A stretch of DNA of 30,599 bases from positions 1 through 30,599 of the forward strand of contig JBDTWJ010000025.1 in assembly GCA_040006755.1 (NCBI GenBank), given 5' to 3'. The notes under the pieces were generated by a model that saw only the letters and a program-made list of their open reading frames with translations, was not told where the DNA came from and searched no databases. Numbering within the stretch: the first letter of the stretch is position 1; each line of letters starts with the position of its first letter. The position numbers and the translations under genes were made by a program. The DNA is from JAENVT01 sp040006755 (GTDB lineage Bacteria > Actinomycetota > Acidimicrobiia > Acidimicrobiales > Ilumatobacteraceae). This document shows positions 1 through 12,400 of the stretch, one piece after another.

Positions 1-442
1 AGTACCGGGAACCTCCGACGCGACACCATCGGTCTTGGTCACCGACAGATCAGCAGTCGGCGTCAACGAGTCGACGTCCGTCGCCGTGTTGTTCGACTCA
101 TCCGGATCCGTAACGCCTCCAGGTGCCGAAACCGACACAGAGTTGACCAACGAACCAGTCGCATCAGCATTCACATCTGCCGACACGATGTACGTCACCG
201 ATCCGCCCGCGACGATGTTGACAACATCCGCGACATCATCAGTACCCGACGGCGAGCACACAGCTCCGGCCGAACCCGAGCACGTCCACGACACGTTCGA
301 CAACGACAACGGCATCACATCGGACACCGACGCGCCGCTCACGTCCGACGGACCCGCATTGCTGACCACGATCGTGTACGACACCGAAGTACCGGGAACC
401 TCCGACGCGACACCATCGGTCTTGGTCACCGACAGATCAGCA
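1..442. repeat. Identical 55-bp segments at 1-55 and 388-442
   Basis: Positions 1-55 and 388-442 are identical base for base, one repeat unit (387 bp) apart, then diverge. They code for the end of one DUF11 unit and the start of the next (TKTDGVASEVPGT region). Such exact identity is exceptional among the otherwise diverged units and points to recent duplication or gene conversion near the window edge. Confidence 0.9.
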
Positions 443-3400
443 ACAGCGATGATGTCAGTGGTGTCGATGGCAGTGTTGTTGGCGGGCGTCGGATCGACGC
501 CGCTACCGGGCATGGAGACGGTCGCCGTGTTCGACAGTGTGCCGGCAAAGCCGGCATCGACGATGCCCGTGACCGTGTAGGTGATCACCCCGCCGGCAAG
601 GATGTCGACCGACGTTGCAAGGTCGCCCGAACCACTCGCGCTCGCACAGGCCGAGCCGCCGCTGGCGCTGCAGGTCCACGTTGCACCAGTCAGCGGCGCC
701 GGCATGGTGTCGACCACCGGGGCACCGATGATCATCGACGGACCGTTGTTGGAGACGACGACGGTGTAGGTGACAGTCGTCCCGGCGATGTCGGTGACGT
801 TCCCGTCGGTCTTGGTGATCGACAGATCGGCCTTCGGGTTCACCGACGTCGTATCGGTTGCCGAGTTGTCGGCCGGGTTTGGATCATTGGCGCCTGGCGG
901 CGCGGTGATCGTCGCAGTGTTGGTGATCGAGCCAGTGGCCGAGTCAACAATGGTCCCGGTGACCTCGAACATGACCGAGCCGCCGACAGCGATGTCGATC
1001 GTCTCGTTGAGCGAGCCCGCGCCGCTGACCGCACAACTTCCGTTGACCGCGGAGCAGGTCCATGAGATGCCGCTGAGCGTGGCGGGCACGACATCGGCCA
1101 GCGTTGCTCCGACCGCGTTGGACGGACCGGCGTTGGACACCACAACGCTGTAGGTCAGCGCGTCACCCGGCAGCGCAGAGATCAGGCCGTCGGTCTTGGT
1201 CACGTCGAGGTCGGTGACGGGGCTGGTGCTGTCGGTGTCGGTGGCCGAGTTGTTATCCGGATTCGGATCGCTGACAGCAGCCGGCGCAGTGATCGTCGCC
1301 GTGTTGGTGAGATCGGTCGTCAGCGCTGGATCGACGACCCCACTGATCGTGAATGCGACGGTGGTACCAATTGGCAGGTCGACGAGTTCATTGATCGCGC
1401 CGGAGCCGGAGGCGTTCGAACATGCTCCGCTACCTGCACAGGTCCAGGTCGCACCGATCACCGCAGCGGGTACGAGGTCGCTGACACTGGCGCCGACGAC
1501 ATCGGAAGGTCCGACGTTCGACGCGACAACCGTGTAGGTGACCGATGCACCCGGTGTGACGGTTGCCGAGTTGTCGGTCTTCGTGATCACCAAGTCGGCG
1601 ACCAGGTTCATCGTGTCGGTGTCGATGGCGGTGTTGTCGACGACGTTCGGGTCGGTGACGCCCGTCGGCGGCGCAACGATCGCCACGTTGGTGACATCGG
1701 CCGTCGCGGCGGCGTCGACGGCGGCAACCACCGTGAACGTCACTGATGTAGCGGTGGGGAGGTCGACCGTCGTCGAGATGTCGCCGCTGCCGGAAGGATC
1801 CGCGCAGCCCGCGCCGGCGGTACCCGTGCACGTCCACGAGACGAACGTGGTGCCGCTCGGCTCGAGGTCAGCCACTGTCGCGCCGATCACGTCGGACGGG
1901 CCGGAGTTTGAGACCACGACCATGTAGGTCGTATTGGTACCTGGCGTTGCCGACAGCGAACCGTCGTCCTTGGTGATGTGGAGATCTGCCAGACCGGTGA
2001 CCGCATCGACATCGGTTGCCGAGTTGTTGGTCGGGTTCGGATCGTTGACGCTCGCCGGCGCGGCGACGGTAGCAGTGTTGATGAGTTGTCCTGACGCCGC
2101 AGGGTTGATCGTCACCACGACGGAGAACGTGGCCGACGAGCCTGCAGCCAGGTTCACCGCGGTGTTGAGCGCACCGGTCCCGGCGGAGGCGCACGATGCA
2201 CCCGCAGAGCCGCTGCAGCTCCAACTCATTGCCGTCGCCCCGGCCGGCAGCGGATCGCTGATCGTGGCGCCTACGACGTTCGACGGCCCGCCGTTGGAAA
2301 CCACCACTGCGTACGTCGTGGTGCTGCCGGCGACTGCCGTCGCGGCGAAATCGTCCTTGGTGATCGACAGGTCGGCCCGCCGCACGATGGCGGTGTTGTC
2401 GGTGGCCGAGTTGTTGGCCGGTGTCGGGTCGACCGAACCGCCGGGCATGGTCACTGCGGCTGTGTTCGACAGCGATCCCGGCACGGCCGAGGCGTTCACG
2501 GTTCCGGTGACCGAGAGGGTGACCTGCCCGCCCGCAGCGAGGTCGACGACCTCGTTGATGTTGCCGGTGCCGCTCGCGTTGGCGCATGCCGATCCCGCTG
2601 TGGCTGAACAGGTCCATGACGCGCCCACGAGCACTGCAGGGATCGAGTCGCTGATCGATGCAGCGATGATCGGTGACGGCCCTGCGTTGCCGGCGACGAC
2701 CGTGTACGTCACGGCTTCGCCGGCGGCAACTGATGTGAGGCCGTCCGTCTTGGTGATCGACAGGTCGGCTGTCGGCGTGATCGCGGTGTTGTCGGTCGCG
2801 GCGTTGTCGGCGGCCTCGGGATCGCTGACTCCTGCTGGCGCGTCAATCCGCGCCGTGTTGGTGATGACTCCTGCGGTGGCCTCCACGGTGCCGGTCACAG
2901 CGAACGTAACGGTCGAACCCACGGCGAGGCTGACAACTGTGTTCATGTTGCCGCTACCGCCCGGGGCGCACGCTGCACCGACCGATGGCGCGCACGACCA
3001 CGAGGTTGAGGTCAGCCCGACTGGCAACGTATCGATGACGGGGGCTGCGACGACCGCAGACGGACCGGCGTTCGAGGCGACGATCGTGTAGGTGATGACG
3101 TCGCCCGGCTGCGCGGATGTGAGGCCGTCGGTCTTGGTGATCGACAGGTCGGCCTCGGGGTTCAGCGAGTCGGTGTCCGTCGAGCTGTTGTTGCCAGGGA
3201 CCGGGTCGGTGACCGTGCCGGGGAGAGCAATCGACGCTGTGTTGTCGAGCGAAGTCATCGCCGTTGGCGACACTGTCGCATCGATGGTGAACGTCACTGT
3301 GCCACCCACTGCGAGATCGACGTTTGCTGCGATGTTGCCGGTTCCGCTGGCCGGGCAGCTCCCGCCGGCGGCAGCGCACGTCCACGTGGCTGCGATCAAC

Positions 3401-6400
3401 TCTGCAGGGAGCACATCGGAGACCGTTGCTCCGGCCACTGCTGAAGGACCGGCGTTGCCGGCGGTCACCGTGTAGGTGACGTTCGTTCCCGGCACGACGT
3501 TGCCTTGGCCGTCCGTCTTCGAGATGAACAGGTCGGCTTGCGGAGACAACGTGTCGGTATCGGTCGCCGAGTTGTCGGTCGGATCGGGATCGGACGTGCC
3601 GGTAGGCGCGGTGACCGACGCTGTATTGGTCAGATCTCCCGTCGCAGTGGAAGCGATCGCCGCCGTGACGGTGTACGTGATCGAGGCTCCCGACGGCACG
3701 TTGACGATGTCTGCAATGTCTCCTACACCACTCGCCGTGCAAACCGCACCTGCGCTGCCGGCGCAGCTCCACGTCGCTCCGCTGAGTGAGGACGGCAGGG
3801 CGTCGTTGATGGTCGCCCCGACAGCATTCGAGGGACCGCCGTTGGTGACGACGATCGTGTACGTGACAGTCGAACCCGGAACGGCGTTGGCGAGACCGTC
3901 GGTCTTGGTGATCGACAACTCGGCCACCGGGGTCAACACGTCCACATCCGTCGCGGAGTCGTTACCGGCGGTCGGATCAGTGACTCCGGGAGGGGCATTG
4001 ACGGTCGCAGTGTTGACGAGATTCCCGACGGCCGCGCTTGAGATGTCGACAATGATCTGGTAGGTGGCAGTGCCGCCGGGCAGCAACGAAATCGTGTCGC
4101 TCATGGCTCCCGTGCCCGACGCGGTGCATGCGGAGCCGGGCGAAGTCGTGCACGTCCAGTTCATCGATGCCGCGCCGCCTGGCACGGCATCGGCGATCGA
4201 GGCTCCAGCAACGGACGACGGACCTGCATTGGAGACCGTGACGGTGTACAGCGTGGTGCTACCCGGAGTCGCTGTCAGGGTGCCATCGGTCTTGGTGATC
4301 GAAAGATCGGCCTGGGCGACCACGGTCGTGGTGTCGGTTGCTGAGTTGTTGGCCGGCGTCGGGTCGACTCCGGGCCCCGGCATCGCCACCGTCGCGGTGT
4401 TCGAAATCACGCCGGTGAACCCAGCGTCAATCGTCGCGTCGACCACGAACGTGGCGGTGGATCCGGGCCGCAGGTCGACGGTGGTCGCAATGTCGCCTGT
4501 GCCCGACGGGCTGTCACACGTGGCGAACGCGGTGGCCGAGCAGGTCCACGACACGGCCGAGAGCGCGGCCGGCATCATGTCGTTGACCGGAGCATTCTGA
4601 ATCGTGGACGGGCCGTTGTTGGCGACGACCACCGAGTACTGGATCGAGGTACCCGCGATGTCGGTGACGTTTCCATCGGTCTTGATGATCGACAGGTCGG
4701 CCTTGGGATCGATGGTGGTCGAGGCGGACGCGGTGTTGTCGGCCGGGTTGGGGTCGGTGGTCGCCGCGGGCGCCGTGACCTGCGCCGTGTTCACGATCGT
4801 GCCGGTGGCGGACGGGGCGACGGTGCCGGTCAGGGTGAACGACACGCTGCCATCGACACCCAGATCGACCGTGGTCGTGATGTCGCCACTGGTCGGACCG
4901 TTGTCATCGCAGCTGCCACCGGACGAGCCTGTGCACGTCCACGACGCCCCGAGCAGGTTGGTCGGAACGACGTCGTCGACGACAGCGTCGCTGATGTCGG
5001 AGGGACCGGTGTTGCCGACCACGATCGTGTACGTCAACGCGTCGCCAGGCAAAGCCGCAGCGAGATCAACCGATTTGGTGATCGACAGATCGGCCACCCG
5101 CGCCAGGGTGTCGTTGTCCGTCGCGCTGTTGTTGGCCGGGTTCGGATCGGTGGATCCGGCGGGGGCAGCGACGACCGCCGTGTTGGTCAGCGAGACGACA
5201 GACGAAGCGCTGAGGGTGCCCGCGAGTGTGTAGGAGACCGTACCGCCGGTGGGAATGTCGACGACTTCGTTGATCGACCCAGCACCGCTCGCATTCGCGC
5301 ACGATGCGCCGCCTGCCGCTGCGCACGACCATGCGACGCCGCCAAAGTCGGACGGCGGGGTATCCGTGACCGTCGCACCGGTGATGTCGGAAGGACCACT
5401 GTTGGCGACGACGATCTGGTAACTGATGGCCGTGCCCGGCGTGGCGACCGCGGCGAAGTCGTTCTTGGAGATCGAGAGGTCAGCGACGCGTGCCAGCGTG
5501 TCGGTATCGGTCGCGGTGTTGTTGCCAGGCGTCGGATCGCTTGTGCCACTCGGAGGGGTCACCGTCGACGTGTTGACCAGATCGGCGGTGGTCGACGACT
5601 GCAGCGTGCCAGTGATCGTGAACGTCGCGATGGCACCGACAGTCAGCACGATCGTGCTGCTGATGTCGCCGCTGCCCGACGGTGGGCACGAGCCCGCGCC
5701 GGTGATCGAGCACGTCCAAGTGGCGCCGCTGAGCGAGGCAGGCAGCACGTCGGCAACCGTCGCGTCCGCTACATCCGACGGGCCGGCATTCGATACTGCG
5801 ACGGTGTAGGTCACCGGCGCGCCGGGTGTTGCAGTTGCCGAGAAGTCGGATTTCGTGATCGACAGGTCAGCTGAGGGAGTGAGCGTGTCGGTGTCGGTCG
5901 CGGTGTTGTTGCCCGGCACCGGATCGGTGACCCCGTTTGGAACCGTTGCGACGGCGGTGTTGACCAACGAGCCCGTGGCCGACGCGGTCACCGTGGCATT
6001 GACGGTGAAGGTTGCAGTGCCGCCGGCGAGGAGGTCGACGAGCGTGTTGATGCTGGCCGAACCGCCTGCAACGCAGGCCGAACCCGCAGACGCCGTGCAC
6101 GCCCAGGCGGCACCCACCAGCTGTGCCGGCAGGGTGTCGACAACCGCAGCACCCCACGCGTCGGAGGGTCCGCTGTTGGAAACGACGATCGTGTACTGCA
6201 CTGCGAGGCCTGGCGTCGCCGAGGTCACGCCATCGCTCTTGCTGACGGCGAGGTCGGCGCGCTGCGTGATGGTGGTGGTATCGGTGGCCTGGTTGTTGGC
6301 GGGTGTGGGGTCGACGGAACCGCCGGGCATGGTCACAGTGGCTGTGTTCGACAGTGTTCCGGCCGGCGTGGACGAGGCGATGGTGCCCGTGACGGAGAAG

Positions 6401-9400
6401 GTCGCAGTGCCAGACGACGCGAGCGTGATCAGCTGAGCGATGTTGCCTGCGCCCGAGGCTGCGGCGCAGCTCGAACCGATGGAAGCGGTGCAGGTCCAGG
6501 TCGCCCCGCCGAGCTCCACCGGTAACACATCGTTGACCAACGCATCAGTGATGAGCGACGGGCCCGCGTTGGTGACGACGATGGTGTAGGTGTTGGTCTG
6601 GCCCGCGGCGATCGATGCAATCCCGTCGGTCTTGGTGACGATCAGGTCGGCGGTGGGGGTGACCGACGTGGTGTCGGTCGCACTGTTGTCGATCGACGAG
6701 GTTTCGACCACACCGACGGGAGCGTCGATGGTTGCCGTGTTGGCAATGACCCCCGCGGCCGAAGCCACGACAGTCGCGTCGACCGTGAAGCTCGATGTGC
6801 CGCCCGGCAGCAGCGACACCGTGGTGTTGATGGAGTTACCGGACCCGGACGCCGGGCAGGTCGAGCCTGCCGACGCGGAGCAGGTCCACGACACTCCGGC
6901 GAGCGACGCCGGGACGGAATCGGCGAGGAGCGCGTTGACGACTGCCGACGGCCCGGAGTTCGAGACCACGATCGCATAGGTCACGTTGTCGCCGGGTTGG
7001 GCGGCGAGGTCGTTGTCGGTCTTGGTCACCGACAGGTTCACGTGCGGAGTCAGTGTGTCGACGTCGGTGGCCGAGTTGTTCGGCGGGTTGAGGTCGGTGG
7101 ACGCCGGCGGAGCGGTGACCGACGCCGTGTTCGACAGCGTGCCGGTTGCCGAGGCGGAGATGTCGGCGATGACCGTGAACGTTGCCGTGCCCCCCGAACT
7201 GAGATCCACGATGGTGTTGATTGTGCCCGCGCCGCCTACCGGGCAGGTTCCACCAACGGAGACGCAGTTCCACGTGGCGTTCGACAGGCTTGCGGGGTAC
7301 GCGTCGACAACCGATGCACCGACGACGCCGGACGGACCGTTGTTGGTGACCACGATCGTGTAGGTCACCGTCGTGCCAGGAATCGCCGTCGCTGCTCCGT
7401 CGGTTTTGGTGATCGATAGATCGGACTGCGGGGTCAACGTGTCGACATCTGTCGCCGTGTTGTTACCGGGCGTTGGATCAGTCGTGCCTGCGGCCGCGGT
7501 CACCGTGGCGGTGTTGCTCAGCGTGCCCGTTGCATTCGCGGCGATGGTGGACGTGACCGTGTACGTCGCGCTGCCGCCGACCGGCAGGGTGACCACGTCG
7601 TTCAGCGCACCGCTGCCGGAAGGTGAGCACGGCCCGACGCAGGTCCAATTGACAGCGGTCATTGCACCGGGGAACGCGTCGGCAATGGTGGCCCCGTCCG
7701 CGACCGAGGGGCCGTTGTTGGTGACAACGATCGTGTAGGTGATCGCCGTACCGGGAACCGCCGAGGCAACGTGGTCGGTCTTCGTGATCGACAGGTCGGT
7801 CGAGGGGATCAACGTGTCGGTGTCAGTTGCGTTGTTGTCGAGTGGAGAGGTTTCGGTGACCGACGCGGGTACCGACGCGGCCGCGGTGTTGGTCAATGAT
7901 CCGGTTGCCCCGGCGGCGATGACGACGGTGACGAGATATGTCAGCACGCCGGCCGGACGAAGGGTGACGGTGTCGGTAATCGAACCGCTGCCGGAAGCGG
8001 TGCACGACGACCCTGCCGTCGCGGTGCATGTCCAATTCATCGACGTCGCACCCGTCGGCACGGCATCGCTGACAGTGGCGCCGGTGACGACCGACGGACC
8101 GGAGTTGCTGACCGTCATCGTGTACGTGGTGCTGCTGCCAGGGGTCGCAGTGACTGCCCCGTCGGTCTTGCTGACGACGAGATTCGCTTCGGCGACGATC
8201 ATGGTGTTGTCTGTCGCGCTGTTGTCGGCTGAATCGTCGATCGTCCCTGGAGGAGCGGTGACGGTTGCCGTGTTCGTCAGCACGCCCGTGTATGCCGCGT
8301 CGATGGTGCCGTTCACGGTGAACGTCGCGGAGCCACCGGACGGCAGGTCGACGGTGGTGTTGATGTTGCCGACCGTCGGGCCCGGGTTGTCGCAGTTGCC
8401 ACCGCCCGAGGCCGTGCACGTCCACGTTGCGTTCGTGAGCGCCGCCGGCATTCCGTCGCCCACAGCAGCATCGATCACGGCGGATGGCCCTGCGTTCAGC
8501 ACGGTGATCGTGTACGTCGATGACGTGCCGGCCACGTTGGTGGTCTGGCCATCGGTCTTGGTGATCGACAGCGCAGCGGTGGAGGTCACTGCTGTGCTAT
8601 CGGTCGCCGAGTTGTTGGCGCTGTCAGTCTCGGTGACGCCGGCAGGCGCCGACACGCTCGCTGTGTTGACGACAGATCCGATCGTCGAGCCGGCGATCGT
8701 CCCGGTGACCGTGAACTGCACTGAACCATTGACACCGAGATCGACCGTGGTGTTGATGTTGCCTGCTCCCGGGCCGCTGCTGTCGCAGTTCCCACCGACT
8801 CCGGCGAAGCAAGTCCACGTTGTGCCGGTCAGAGCTGCGGGGAACGTGTCGACCACAACGGCGTCGGAGACCGCCGACGGACCGGCATTGCCGACCACGA
8901 TCGTGTAGGTGAGTGTGTCGAGCGGGTTGGCGATGGCAAGACCATCGGTCTTGGTGATCGAGAGGTCGACGCGGGGAGTCAAGGGATCGGTGTCGGTCGC
9001 CGTGTTGTTGCCGGCCACCGGGTCGGTGACACCAGCGGGCACCGTCACGCTGGCTGTGTTGCTGATGCTTCCGGTCGCCGACGCGCTCACCGTCGCGTTG
9101 ACGGTGTATGTGACGGTTGCGCCGACAGGCAGGTCGGCCGTGGAGTTGATCGATCCCGTTCCCGACGCGGTACAACCGCCGGCACCCGTCGCTGCGCAGG
9201 TCCATGTCGGCGAGGTCAATGAGGCCGGCATCGAGTCCGCGATCGTTGCCCCGACGACTGCCGACGGTCCGGCGTTCGAGGCGACGATGGCGTAGCTGAC
9301 AGGGGCCCCCGGTATCAGCGAGCTCGCCGAGTTCGTCTTCGTGATCGACAGGTCTGCGGTCGGGATCAGCGTGTCGGTATCGGTGGCCGAGTTGTTACCG

Positions 9401-12400
9401 GCAGTCGGATCGGTGATGCCGGCATCGGGCGTAGCTGTGGCTGTGTTCACGAGTGTTCCGGTCGCGCCGGGGTTGACGACAGCGACAACCGTGAACGTCA
9501 CCATCGCGCCCGCAGGCAGATCGACGGTGGTGCTGATCGATCCACTTCCGGATGCCGTGGTGCAGCCCGCGCCTGGCCCCGGCGAGCAGATCCACGAGGA
9601 GAAGGTCGCACCTGCCGGCTGCGCGTCGGTGACTGTGGTTGCGGGGGCGTTCGACGGTCCGCTGTTGGCAACGGTGACCGAGTACGTGGTCGACTGGCCG
9701 GGAATCACCGAAACGGCGGCGTCGCTCTTGTCGACCACCAGATCGGAGCGGGGCGTGAGCGTGTCGACGTCGCCGGCCGAGTTGTTCGACACGTTGGTGT
9801 CCGTCACGCCGAGCGGCGCGGCGACGGTTGCGGAGTTGGTGAGAGAGCCGGTCGCCGCCGCGGCGATCGCCCCCGCGACGGTGAAGGTGACCGAACCGCC
9901 GACGGGAAGATCGACGCTGCTACTGATCGCGCCGATTCCGGAAGCCGGGCATGTCGCGCCGCCCGCTCCGGCGCACGTCCACGTCATCGAAGTGAGTGCG
10001 CCGGGCGTCGGGTCGGAGACCGTCGCGGCGGTGACACTCGAGGGACCTGCGTTGGCGACAACGACCGTGTACGTGGTCGACTCCCCGGGAACAGCCGTCG
10101 GTGTTCCGTCGGTCTTCGTGATCGTCAGGTCGGTCTGTGGGGTGACGGTCGTGACGTCGGTCGCCGAGTTGTTCGCCGGCGTCGGGTCCGTCACGGATCC
10201 CGGCAGCGTGATAGCAGCAGTGTTGCTGATGGTCCCGGTTGCCGACGCGAGGACCGTGGCCGAGATGGTGAACGTTGCGGTGCCACCCGGAGCCAGCGTG
10301 ACCGCGGCCGCGATACTGCCGCTGCCCGACGGCGGGCACGTGGAACCGACAGTGGCCGAGCACGTCCACGTGACACCGGTCAACGACGCTGGGATGGTGT
10401 CGGTCACCGTTGCGGCGGTCACGGTCGACGGTCCTGGGTTGGTAGCGGCCACGGTGTACGTGAGGACCGAGCCAGGCACGACCGTGGTGAGTCCGTCGGT
10501 CTTGGTGATGGAGACGTCGGCGGTGGGCGTGAGGGTGTCGGTATCGGTAGCCGAGTTGTTGGCCGACGACGGATCCGTGACACCGGCGGGCGCCGACACG
10601 GTGGCCGTATTGGCGAGCGAACCGGTCGCGGTCGATGCAACGGCGACAGTGACGGTGTAAGTCACGGTCGACCCGGCGGCGAGCGTCGCTGTTGTCGCGA
10701 TCGGCATCGAGCCGGAGCTGGACGCGCAGCTGGCACCGCCGGCCGCGACACACGTCCACGTGCCCGACGTCGCTCCGGCAGGCAAGGCATCAGTGATCGG
10801 AGCGTTCACGGCGGACGACGGTCCAGCGTTACCGACCACGACCGTGTAGGTCGTGCTTTGTCCCGGGACGACCGCCGCAACGCCGTCCGTCTTGGTGATC
10901 GACAGGTCGGCAGTCGGATTCAGCGTGTCGGTGTCGGTCGAGCCGTTGTTGGCCGGTGTCGGGTCGGTCACACCCGCTGGGACGGCGATCGACGCGGTGT
11001 TCACCAGGTTGCCCGTTGCGGCGGCAACCACGGTTGCCGTGATCGTCAACGTCGCGGTGGCATCGACCGGTAGGTCGACCGTGGTGCTGACATTGCCACT
11101 GCCGCTTCCAGCGGCGCACGATCCTCCACCGGCCGGCACACACGTCCATGTGGCGCCGCTGAGGTTGGCGGGCAAGGTGTCGGTCACGGGGGCTACGACC
11201 ACGGCCGATGGTCCGGCGTTGGTCGCAACGACGATGTAGGTCACCGAGGTGCCCGGCACCGCCGTCGCCGAACCGTCGGTCTTGACGATCGACAGGTCAG
11301 CCGAGGGTGACAACGTGTCGATGTCGGTGGCTGAGTTGTTCGCAGGGGTCGGGTCGGTGACCCCGGCAGGCGGCGCAATCGTCGCCGTGTTGGCCAAGGT
11401 CCCGGCCGCACTCGCCGAGATCACTCCGGTGACCGTGAACGTGACCGAACCACCCGCGGTTAGGTTGACCGATGCATTGATGCTCCCGCTACCTGATGCC
11501 TGGCATGTGCCGCCACCGGCACCTGCGCACGTCCATGTGACCGCGCTCAATGATGCGGGCATGGTGTCGGCAACGGTCGCAGCGGTCACCGCGGATGGGC
11601 CGGCGTTCGTCGCCACGATCGTGTACGTGGCGGAAGTGCCCGGCACTTCTGTCACGGCGCCGTCGGTCTTGGTGATCGACAGATCCGCGGTCGGCGACAA
11701 GGTGTCGGTGTCCGTGGCGGTGTTGTTCGCCGGGGTCGGATCCGTGACGCTGCCGGGAGCCGTGATGGTCGCGGTGTTCACGAGGTTGCCCGTCGCGCTG
11801 GCGGAGATGGAGCCGGTCACGGTGAACGTGGCCGAGCTACCGACCGGCAGGTCGACGGGGGCGCTGATGTTGCCGCCGCCACTGGCCGGGCACGTTGCTC
11901 CGCCGCTGGCGGCGCACGTCCAGGTTACGCCCGTCAGAGATGCTGGCAAGCTGTCGGCAACAGTCGCCGCTGTCACGGCAGACGGCCCGGTGTTGGTCGC
12001 CACGATCGTGTACGTGGCAGCTGTTCCCGGGACCTCCGTCACGAGGCCGTCGGTCTTGGTGATCGACAAGTCGGCCGTCGGTGAGAGCGTGTCGGTGTCG
12101 GTCGCGGAGTTGTTCGCCGGCGTCGGGTCGGTCGATCCGCCAGGCATTGAGATGGTCGCCGTGTTCGTCAGGGAACCGATCGCGCTCGCTGAGATCGTGC
12201 CCGTCACGGTGAACGTCGCTGTGCCACTCGGCAAGAGCGTGACCGATGCATTGATGGAGCCGGAGCCGGAGGTGGGGCAGGCAGACCCGGCGGACGCTGC
12301 GCACGTCCAGGTGACGCCCGACAGCGACGCCGGCATCGTGTCGGTAACCGTCGCTCCGGAGATCGTCGATGGGCCTGCGTTCGTCGCGACGATCGCGTAC

